A stretch of DNA of 64,000 bases, from positions 20,042 through 84,041 of the forward strand of contig NZ_AUDH01000014.1 in assembly GCF_000425365.1 (NCBI RefSeq), written 5' to 3'. The notes below the pieces were generated by a model, which was given only the letters and a program-made list of their open reading frames with translations, was not told the origin of the DNA and did not search any database. The position numbers and the translations under genes are program-made. The DNA comes from Rubritepida flocculans DSM 14296. GTDB lineage: Bacteria > Pseudomonadota > Alphaproteobacteria > Acetobacterales > Acetobacteraceae. Of the stretch, positions 58,347 to 64,000 are shown piece by piece (positions within the stretch are counted from its first letter, which is position 1; the number at the start of each line of letters is the position of its first letter).

Positions 58347-58771
58347 CAGCGCATCGCCGCAAGCGTGGCGAAGCGGACCTCGGTGGCCGCGGCGCGGCGG
58401 GCCGTCCGCTCCGCCTCGGCCGCGAGCCGCGCGCGGATGGGGGCGAGCAGCGGCCCCGCGCGCTCCGGCGCGGCCTGGAACAGCGCGTCGAGCAGGGCGG
58501 CCGCCTCGGCCGCGGCGCAGTCCCGCCCCAGCCGCCAGGCATGGCCCACGGGCCCGCCCTCCAGCGCCACCGAGCAGCGCGTCAGCGTCGCCTCGCCCAG
58601 GTTGAAGGGCGCGCCATCCCCGCCCGCCCGGCCGCGCAGCATGGTGAGCCCCACCTCCGGCCCGCGCAGGCGGCGGTGCGGGGGGATGGGGGCGGCGGCG
58701 GCGAGGGCGGTGGCGAGCTCCTCGGCGCTGGCGCGGGCGAGGGCGGCGATCCATTCGGGGCGTGACAGCAT
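58346..58771 (-). CDS. phnG: C-P lyase core protein PhnG
   Basis: A 141-residue small subunit. Family blocks include RPEWIAALARASAEELA, LRGPEVGLTMLRGRAGGDGAPFNLGEATLTRCSVAL and the Ala-rich C-terminal helix region. It is the first gene of the eight-gene phn operon (phnGHIJKLM-DUF1045). A GTCTAGAC palindrome begins just upstream of its start codon. Confidence 0.93.
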   Translation of the reverse strand: MLSRPEWIAALARASAEELATALAAAAPIPPHRRLRGPEVGLTMLRGRAGGDGAPFNLGEATLTRCSVALEGGPVGHAWRLGRDCAAAEAAALLDALFQAAPERAGPLLAPIRARLAAEAERTARRAAATEVRFATLAAMR

Positions 58772-58772
58772 T

Positions 58773-58782
58773 TGTCTAGACA
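58773..58782. promoter_or_regulatory. Candidate PhnF operator
   Basis: TGTCTAGACA is a perfect ten-base palindrome in the 65-base gap between phnG and divergent phnF. Its core fits the GTMTAKAC consensus of HutC-type GntR repressors, the subfamily of PhnF. It starts one base from the phnG ATG, so a bound protein would block transcription or initiation of the phn operon. Confidence 0.6.
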
Positions 58783-58836
58783 GCTACACAGACCGCGCGC
58801 CAAGGTCAAACCGCTTTGCCGTTCCGGAGGCCCCGC

Positions 58837-59586
58837 GTGGTTGAAGATTTCGTGACGCCCGAGCCCGGGCTGCAGCGCGGCGCGGGCCTCGCCCTCTGGC
58901 GGCAGATCGCCGCGACGCTGGAGGGCGAAATCCGCGCCGGCCGCCACGCCCCGGGCGCGCGCCTGCCCACCGAGGCCGCCCTCTCCGCCCGCTTCGGCGT
59001 GAACCGCCACACCCTGCGCCGCGCCATGGAGGAGCTGGAGCTGCGCGGACTGCTGCGCACCGAGCAGGGGCGCGGCAGCTTCGTGGCCGAGGATGTGCTC
59101 GACTATCCGCTCGGCCCGCGCACCCGTTTCAGCGAGATCATCCGCGCGCAGAATCGCGAGCCGGCAGGACGCATCCTGCGCGTGGGCGAGGTCGCGGCCG
59201 AGCCGCGCGTGGCCGAGCTGCTCGGCCTGCGCCCCGGTCGGCGCGTGGCCTTCGCCGACCGGCTCTCGCTCGCCGATGGCCGGCCCTTCGCGCTCGGCCG
59301 CCACCATTTCCCGCCCGGCCGCTTCCCCCGCATCCTGGAGCATCTGCGCGAGGAGCCCTCCATCACCCGGGCGCTGGCGCTCTCCGGCGTGCCGGACTAT
59401 CGCCGCCGCATCACCCGCATCACCGCCCGCATGCCCAGCCCGGAGGAGGCCGCCATGCTCGAACAATCCCGCGCCCGGCCCATCCTGCTCTGCGAGGCGC
59501 TGAACGAGGATCTGGAGGGAAGGCCCGTCGAGGCGGTCGTGACGCGCTACGCCGCCGGGCGCGCGCAGCTCGTGGTGGAATCGTGA
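58837..59586 (+). CDS. phnF: PhnF-like GntR family transcriptional regulator
   Basis: A 249-residue repressor with an N-terminal winged helix (ALWRQIAATLEGEIRAGRH, LPTEAALSARFGVNRHTLRRAMEELELRGLL) and a C-terminal UTRA ligand-binding domain (about 90-240, starting RTRFSEIIRAQNREP). It is expected to repress phn genes when phosphonate intermediates are low. The start GTG 58837 has CCGGAGG six bases upstream; a TTG at 58816 is less likely. It overlaps the following phnM-like gene (GTGA). Confidence 0.9.
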   Translation: MVEDFVTPEPGLQRGAGLALWRQIAATLEGEIRAGRHAPGARLPTEAALSARFGVNRHTLRRAMEELELRGLLRTEQGRGSFVAEDVLDYPLGPRTRFSEIIRAQNREPAGRILRVGEVAAEPRVAELLGLRPGRRVAFADRLSLADGRPFALGRHHFPPGRFPRILEHLREEPSITRALALSGVPDYRRRITRITARMPSPEEAAMLEQSRARPILLCEALNEDLEGRPVEAVVTRYAAGRAQLVVES

Positions 59587-60710
59587 GCTGGCGCATTTCG
59601 GGCGGGCGGGTGCTGCGCGCCGGCGCGCTGACGCCGGGCGCGCTGCACCTCGCGGGCGGCGTCATCGTCCCGGACGGGGGGGCGCGCGGCTTCGACGCGG
59701 GCGGGCTTCTGGTGCTGCCCGGCCTCGTGGACATCCATGGCGATGCGCAGGAGCGCGCGCTGCAGCCCCGCCCGGGGGTGGATTTCCCCGCCCCCTTCGC
59801 CCTGGCCGATGCGGCGCGGCAATGCCTCGCCGCGGGCGTCACCACGGCCTTCCTGGGCGTGACCCTCTCCTGGGAGCCGGGGCTGCGCTCGCTGCCCATG
59901 TTCCGCGCCGTGCTGGCCGCGCTCGAAACGCCACCGGCCGGGCCCGATCTGCGCGTGCATCTGCGCTTCGAGGCCGACAATCTCGACGCCGAGCCCGAGG
60001 CGCTGGCCGCCATCGCGGCGGGCCGGGTGCATCTGCTCGGCTTCAACGACCACACGCCGGGCATCCTCGCCAAGCTCTCCAACCCGAAGGAGCTCGGCAA
60101 GCTCGCCGGCCGGGCGGGGGTGGGGGAGGGGGAGTATCTGCGCCTGGCCGAGCGCGCCGCCGCCCGCCGCGCCGAGGTGCCCGCCAGCCGTGCGCGCATG
60201 GCCGAAGCCGCGCGCCGGGCGGGGATCCCCATGCTCAGCCATGACGACGCGGATGTGGCCACCCGCGCCGCCTTCCGCGCGCTGGGCGCGCGCATCTGCG
60301 AGTTCCCCATGGCCGAGGCGGTGGCCGAGGAGGCGCGCGCGGCGGGCGAGCCCGTGGTGATGGGCGCGCCCAACGTGCTGCGCGGCGGCAGCCATCTGGG
60401 CTGGGCGAGCGCGGCCCCCCTGGCCGAGCGCGGCCTCGTCACGGTGCTCGCCTCCGACTACCACTGGCCGGCGCTGCTCGCCGCACCCTTCCGGCTCGCC
60501 CAGCGCGGCGCGATGGAGCTGGCGCGCGCCTGGGCGCTCGTCTCGGAGAACCCCGCCGAGGCGCTGGGCCTGCATGACCGCGGCCGCATCGCCGAGGGGC
60601 TGCGGGGCGATGTGGTGCTGACCACGCCCGAGGGCGGGCTGGTCGCCGTCTTCGCGGGCGGCGACCTCGCCTGGCTCGCGCCCGGGGCGGCGTGGCGGGT
60701 CGGGGGGTGA
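59583..60710 (+). CDS. Second PhnM-like amidohydrolase, co-transcribed with phnF
   Basis: A 375-residue amidohydrolase resembling PhnM but clearly divergent. The metal motif is His52-Gly-Asp54 (DIHGDAQERALQPRP) where PhnM has HTDNLER. FNDHTPGILAKLSN, SHDDADV, GAPNVLRGGSHLGW and ASDYHWPALL align with PhnM blocks. It could hydrolyse a related ribose phosphonate triphosphate or another intermediate. The start GTG 59583 overlaps the phnF stop. Having a second PhnM on the regulator's strand is unusual. Confidence 0.85.
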   Translation: MSWRISGGRVLRAGALTPGALHLAGGVIVPDGGARGFDAGGLLVLPGLVDIHGDAQERALQPRPGVDFPAPFALADAARQCLAAGVTTAFLGVTLSWEPGLRSLPMFRAVLAALETPPAGPDLRVHLRFEADNLDAEPEALAAIAAGRVHLLGFNDHTPGILAKLSNPKELGKLAGRAGVGEGEYLRLAERAAARRAEVPASRARMAEAARRAGIPMLSHDDADVATRAAFRALGARICEFPMAEAVAEEARAAGEPVVMGAPNVLRGGSHLGWASAAPLAERGLVTVLASDYHWPALLAAPFRLAQRGAMELARAWALVSENPAEALGLHDRGRIAEGLRGDVVLTTPEGGLVAVFAGGDLAWLAPGAAWRVGG

Positions 60711-60974
60711 TCCCCTCGACACGAAGCACGGCCCCTCGCGCGGCGGGCAGGAGAGGGCCGTCACTGCGCGGCAGCCATGCCGGGGCTGGGTTGGACAAGC
60801 CCCGCCGGCGCGCGGTAGAGCGAGCCCCGATCGGAGCGGGCCGCGCGGCGAACCGGCCGATCATCCTTGTTTCCCGTGAGACGCGGCGTTCCGGCCGAGG
60901 CCGTTCCGCCGGGTGTTCCCACCCGGGCGGCGCGTCCCCCGGCCCCCGCCTCCATCCCGACCGGAGTCCCGCCC

Positions 60975-61190
60975 ATGAAGCCCGCCGAGATCCAGGCCCT
61001 CCAGGCGCATCTGCGCCGCACCCTCGGCACGCAGAAGCTCACGATCCGCTCGCCGCAGACGCGCAACGGCCCGGTGGAGCTGCTGGCCGATGGCGAGACC
61101 ATCGGCACGGTGGACCGCGACGACGAGGACGGCGACGTGGCCTACCACGTCACCATCTCCGTGCTGGCGGAGGATCTGCTGCCGAACTGA
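60975..61190 (+). CDS. DUF3126 family protein
   Basis: A 71-residue protein of the alphaproteobacterial DUF3126 family. It opens MKPAEIQALQAHLRRTLGT and contains VELLADGETIGTVDRDDEDGDVAYHVTISVL, the diagnostic acidic DDEDGD turn. Function is unknown. The 264 bases upstream contain a GC-rich hairpin at 60906-60930 but no other gene. Its TGA is the first triplet of repeat copy A3. Confidence 0.85.
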   Translation: MKPAEIQALQAHLRRTLGTQKLTIRSPQTRNGPVELLADGETIGTVDRDDEDGDVAYHVTISVLAEDLLPN

Positions 61191-61354
61191 TACGGTCGGC
61201 ATGACATGCCGACCGTATCGCGCGCAGGGTTGGCGGGCACCCATCGAAGCTTTGCTTCGATGGGACCCGGCGTGGCGGCTGCGCGCCAAAACAAAGGCAT
61301 ACCAGCGGCCGCGCCGGCTTCTCAGGAGTCGAAATCAGCGGCCGCTGGTATGAG
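61188..61354 (+). repeat. Family A palindromic element, copy A3 with nested hairpin
   Basis: A full copy like A2: TGATACGGTCGGCATG, one base, the complementary arm, GCGCGCAGGGTTGG, then the paired AGCGGCCGC motifs and TGGTATGAG. Inserted within is a 37-base segment that contains an 11-bp perfect hairpin (CCCATCGAAGC TTT GCTTCGATGGG) flanked by GGCG on both sides. Between convergent genes; its TGA ends DUF3126. Confidence 0.92.
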
Positions 61355-61362
61355 GGCGCGCT

Positions 61363-62007
61363 TCAGGCGACCGGCCGGCGGGCGAGCTCGGCGCGCAGGG
61401 CGCGCAGCTCCGCCTCCAGCCGGGCGAGGCGCTCGCCCACCGGGTCGGCCTCGCCCGAGGGCAGGCCGTAGCCCACGGTGGCGGTCTCCGGGCAGCCCTC
61501 GCCCACGCAGCGGGCGGGGATGCCGACCACGGTGGTGCCCGCCGCCACGTCGCTCACCACCACGGCGTTCGCGCCCACCCGGGCGCCGCGGCCGACGGTG
61601 ATGGGGCCGAGCACCTGCGCGCCCGCGCCGATCACCGCGCCGTCCAGCACATCGGGGTGGCGCTTGCCGGGCTTGAGCGAGAGGCCGCCCAGCGTGACGC
61701 CGTGGTAGATCGTCACATCGTCGCCGATCACCGCCGTCTCGCCGATCACCACGCCCATGCCGTGGTCGATGAAGAGCCGCCGGCCGATGCGCGCGCCGGG
61801 GTGGATTTCGATGCCCGTGAGCATCCGCCCCAGATGCGAGACGAAACGCGCGAGGCCCCTGAGCCCCCAGCGCCAGAGCCGATGCGCCAGCCGGTGCCAC
61901 AGCACCGCGTGCAGGCCGGGGTAGGAGAAGATCACCTCCGGCCAGGAGGGGCGCGCGGGGTCGCGCGCGCGGATGGCGCGGCCGAGCTCGATGATCTCCA
62001 GCGTCAT
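61363..62007 (-). CDS. cysE: Serine O-acetyltransferase CysE
   Basis: A 214-residue left-handed beta-helix acetyltransferase that makes O-acetylserine from serine and acetyl-CoA, the first step of cysteine synthesis. It has hexapeptide repeats ([41 protein letters not shown]) and the catalytic His in DHGMG. It starts at ATG 62007, overlapping the cysK stop by one base (TGATG). The C-terminal [17 protein letters not shown] helix is longer than in the shorter CysE group and may regulate it. Confidence 0.93.
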   Translation of the reverse strand: MTLEIIELGRAIRARDPARPSWPEVIFSYPGLHAVLWHRLAHRLWRWGLRGLARFVSHLGRMLTGIEIHPGARIGRRLFIDHGMGVVIGETAVIGDDVTIYHGVTLGGLSLKPGKRHPDVLDGAVIGAGAQVLGPITVGRGARVGANAVVVSDVAAGTTVVGIPARCVGEGCPETATVGYGLPSGEADPVGERLARLEAELRALRAELARRPVA

Positions 62008-63029
62008 CAGGCCATCCAAGGGGGTGCGGGCAGCCCCTTGCTCCTCAGGAAATCCGGGTTGAACAGCTTGGACTGGTAGCGCGCGCCGCCGTCGCAGAGG
62101 ATGGTGACGATGCGGTGCCCCGGGCCCATCGCGCGGGCGAGCTTGATGGCGGCGGCCACGTTCAGCCCCGCGCTGCCGCCCACGCAGAGACCCTCATGGA
62201 TGGTCAGGCCGAAGACCTGCTCCAGCGCCTCCTCGTCCGTCACCTGGATGGCGTCGTCGATCGGCGCGCCCTTGAGGTTGCCCGGCACGCGGGACTGGCC
62301 GATGCCCTCGGTGATGGAGCTGCCCTCGCTCATCTCCACCACGCCGCGCGCCTTCCAGTTGTAGAGGGCGGAGCCGAGCGGATCGGCCAGGGTGATGCGC
62401 GTGCGCGGGTCGGCGGCCTTGAGGGCCATGGCCACCCCGGCGAGCGTGCCGCCGGTGCCGCAGGCGCAGGTGAAGCCGTCCACCCGGCCGCCCGCCTGGG
62501 CGAGGATTTCGGCCCCCGTGGTGCGGCGATGGCCCTCGCGGTTGTCGAGATTGTCGAACTGGTTGGCCCAGACCACGCCGGCGGGATGGGTCGCCTTGAG
62601 TTCCTCGGCGAGGTGGCGCGAGACATGCACGTAGTTGCCCGGGTCCTTGAAGGGCTTGGCGGGCACGAGGCGCAGATCCGCGCCGATCATGCGCAGGAAG
62701 TCGATCTTCTCCTGGCTCTGGGTCTCGGGCATCACGATGACGCTGCGATAGCCGCGCGCATTCCCCACCAGGGTGAGGCCGATGCCGGTGTTGCCGGCGG
62801 TGCCCTCCACGATCAGCCCGCCGGGGCGCAGCTCGCCGCGCGCCTCCGCGCCCTCGATGATGGCCAGCGCGGCGCGGTCCTTCACGCTGCCGCCGGGGTT
62901 CATGAACTCGGCCTTGGCCAGGATCTCGCAGCCGGTGGCGGCGGAGGCGCGGGCGAGGCGGATGAGCGGCGTGTTCCCGATGGCGCCGATCAGGCCGGCC
63001 ACGGGGGTGGGGTGGGGAAGGCTGTCCAT
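62007..63029 (-). CDS. cysK: Cysteine synthase CysK-like (O-acetylserine sulfhydrylase)
   Basis: A 340-residue PLP enzyme that adds sulfide to O-acetylserine. The PLP Lys lies in [12 protein letters not shown], the phosphate loop is GTGGTLAG, and the substrate loop is [10 protein letters not shown]. The group with [10 protein letters not shown] is the CysK/cystathionine synthase-like branch, so the exact acceptor (sulfide or homocysteine) is not certain. ATG 63029 is used; ATG 63041 is possible. First gene of cysK-cysE. Confidence 0.88.
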   Translation of the reverse strand: MDSLPHPTPVAGLIGAIGNTPLIRLARASAATGCEILAKAEFMNPGGSVKDRAALAIIEGAEARGELRPGGLIVEGTAGNTGIGLTLVGNARGYRSVIVMPETQSQEKIDFLRMIGADLRLVPAKPFKDPGNYVHVSRHLAEELKATHPAGVVWANQFDNLDNREGHRRTTGAEILAQAGGRVDGFTCACGTGGTLAGVAMALKAADPRTRITLADPLGSALYNWKARGVVEMSEGSSITEGIGQSRVPGNLKGAPIDDAIQVTDEEALEQVFGLTIHEGLCVGGSAGLNVAAAIKLARAMGPGHRIVTILCDGGARYQSKLFNPDFLRSKGLPAPPWMA

Positions 63030-63060
63030 GCGCGCGAGCATATCAGCGTGGGTGGGTCGT

Positions 63061-63091
63061 GAAACAAGGTGAGAGAGCCGGGCCTTGTTTC
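63061..63091. promoter_or_regulatory. Inverted repeat upstream of cysK
   Basis: GAAACAAGG and CCTTGTTTC form a perfect nine-base inverted repeat separated by 13 bases. It begins 31 bases before the cysK start codon. This may be an operator or a leader stem-loop for the cysteine operon. No T-run follows. Confidence 0.45.
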
Positions 63092-63256
63092 GCATATTCC
63101 ACGCCATGCAGGTGCAAATTTCCGTCATGGGACACGGCGCAACGGGCCGAAAACCGCGCCAGGCCGCGCCACCCCCGTCGAGCGCAGGCAGCACCGCAGA
63201 GCGGCACGCCCGGACCGGTCCGCACCGGGCTTGGCGGGAGGGCGCGGCGCCGCCAC

Positions 63257-63505
63257 ATGCAGGGGGTGAAGCTCGGAATCACCCCCCGTTTCGTGCTGGC
63301 GCATATCGGCGTGGGCGCCGCGCTCTCCGCGCTGCTGTGCGGCGCGATTCTGCTTGCCGATCCGCTCGGGCTCGGCACGCTGCTGCGGCGCGCGGAGGAA
63401 CACCCGGCGCCCCTGCTGCTGCTGTGGTTCTTCTGCACGCTGACCTTCGCCTCGGTGCAGCTCGGCGTCGCCATCATGCTGCGCTTTGAGAACCCGCCGC
63501 GCTGA
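63257..63505 (+). CDS. Small two-helix membrane protein
   Basis: An 82-residue protein with two membrane helices (FVLAHIGVGAALSALLCGAILL and LLLLWFFCTLTFASVQLGVAIML) joined by a short acidic loop (LLRRAEEHP). No catalytic motif or known family is recognised, although similar two-helix proteins are widespread. The start ATG 63257 is chosen to fit the helix arrangement. It is divergent from cysK. Confidence 0.65.
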   Translation: MQGVKLGITPRFVLAHIGVGAALSALLCGAILLADPLGLGTLLRRAEEHPAPLLLLWFFCTLTFASVQLGVAIMLRFENPPR

Positions 63506-63699
63506 GGCCCACCGCCATTCGGCGCGCCCCGATGGCCTGTGCCGGGCAAGCCTGCGCGTGATCGCCGCTGCGCTTCCCCGCGGGGCGGGCAGCGGTGGGG
63601 CAAGCGTCTCGTTTGGCGAGATCTCTTGGCGCTGCGGCCGGGCATGGGCATCGTGATCTTGCCCCGCATCGCCGTCTGCCGCGCAAGAGGTGCCGCGCC

Positions 63700-64000
63700 A
63701 TGTCGCCGTCCGCGCCCGACCACATCGCCCTGCTGCGCGCGAGCCTCGCCGTCGCCCGCCGTGCGCGGGAGAAGGGCAAGCACCCCTTCGGCGCCATCCT
63801 GGCGGACGAGACGGGCCGGGTGCTCATGGAGCAGGAGAACGCCTTCGACACCGAAGGCCGCACCGGCCACGCCGAGACGGTGCTGGCCCGCCGCGCCTGC
63901 GCCGCCTTCAGTGCGGAGGAACTCGCCCGCACGACCATGTATGCCAGCGCCGAGCCCTGCGCCATGTGCGCGGGCGCGCTCTACTGGGCCGGCATCGGGC
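63700..64000 (+). CDS. Nucleoside/nucleobase deaminase, N-terminal part
   Basis: The first 100 residues are inside the window. The zinc-dependent deaminase site is complete: His57-Ala-Glu59 (GHAETV) and Pro-Cys-Ala-Met-Cys (86-90, EPCAMCAGALYW). This is the cytidine/guanine/tRNA-adenosine deaminase fold. The CAMCAGALYW context favours the guanine/cytosine deaminase-like group, but substrate needs the missing C-terminus. An AAGAGG lies upstream of ATG 63700. Confidence 0.88.
   Translation, partial: MSPSAPDHIALLRASLAVARRAREKGKHPFGAILADETGRVLMEQENAFDTEGRTGHAETVLARRACAAFSAEELARTTMYASAEPCAMCAGALYWAGIG

Noticed and set aside
58755..58790. A Pho box-like pair of CTGTC motifs near the phnG start
   Set aside because: The two motifs are spaced about 15 bases apart rather than the expected 11, and one lies inside phnG, so a PhoB site is not supported.
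63506..63699. A riboswitch upstream of the nucleoside deaminase
   Set aside because: The gap has only short GC-rich hairpins, and no conserved purine riboswitch core could be recognised by eye.

Overview
The window is a gene-dense stretch of a very GC-rich bacterial chromosome (roughly 70% GC or more by eye). It is most likely an alphaproteobacterium of the Rhodospirillales/Acetobacteraceae (Roseomonas-like) kind. The clues are two Bug-type tricarboxylate receptors, petABC with a separate cytochrome c1, DUF3126, MmcB, SdhE joined to mfd, and xerD beside an aroK-aroB locus. This placement is inference from gene content. There is no rRNA, prophage, IS transposase or CRISPR. One tRNA gene, tRNA-Thr(UGU), is present. 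Layout: 1-7 kb holds a copper chaperone end, a membrane protein, a CobB deacylase, a trypsin-like protease, a zincin, a pterin dehydratase, MmcB, a methyltransferase, a cytochrome c and an AbgB-like amidohydrolase. 7-13 kb is dominated by a 1547-residue secreted choice-of-anchor I / 5'-nucleotidase / RTX protein. 12.6-17.4 kb is a coupled five-gene minus-strand operon (GldA-F-G-like ABC system, DUF4340, Nudix). 17.4-23.3 kb is genome maintenance (recG, sdhE, mfd). 23.2-33 kb is small-molecule metabolism: MATE, DadA-like, Ldh-like, a WecC-like dehydrogenase, and a Bug-ICL-HAD operon. 33-41 kb is core metabolism: hemF, petABC, a CurA-like reductase, a fused aroK-aroB gene and xerD. 41-52 kb holds a chemoreceptor, a flavin reductase, an orphan ferric permease, a penicillin acylase coupled to a GH3 enzyme, rlmB, tRNA-Thr and an EF-hand protein. 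52-61 kb is a carbon-phosphorus lyase locus (phnGHIJKLM plus DUF1045, with divergent phnF and a second phnM-like gene). 61-63 kb is cysK-cysE. The window ends in a truncated nucleoside deaminase. How genes work together: the phn locus should strip phosphonates to phosphate. PhnGHI with PhnM make and process ribose-1-phosphonate triphosphate, PhnJ cleaves the C-P bond, and PhnK/L are the ABC-like partners. PhnF likely represses through a GTCTAGAC palindrome placed right at the phnG start. petA-petB-petC form the bc1 complex, and cysE and cysK make cysteine from serine. Most operons show ATGA/GTGA/TGATG stop-start overlaps. The most unusual features are at the DNA level. (1) A dispersed palindromic intergenic element (five clear copies and one possible remnant) has a terminal TGATACGG-type arm that supplies the TGA stop codon of the flanking gene in four of the five clear copies. 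(2) A 282-bp array of five hairpins is bounded by inverted repeats whose terminal TAG triplets are the stop codons of both flanking convergent genes. (3) Three in-frame 72-bp repeats add 72 residues to the N-terminus of PhnJ.
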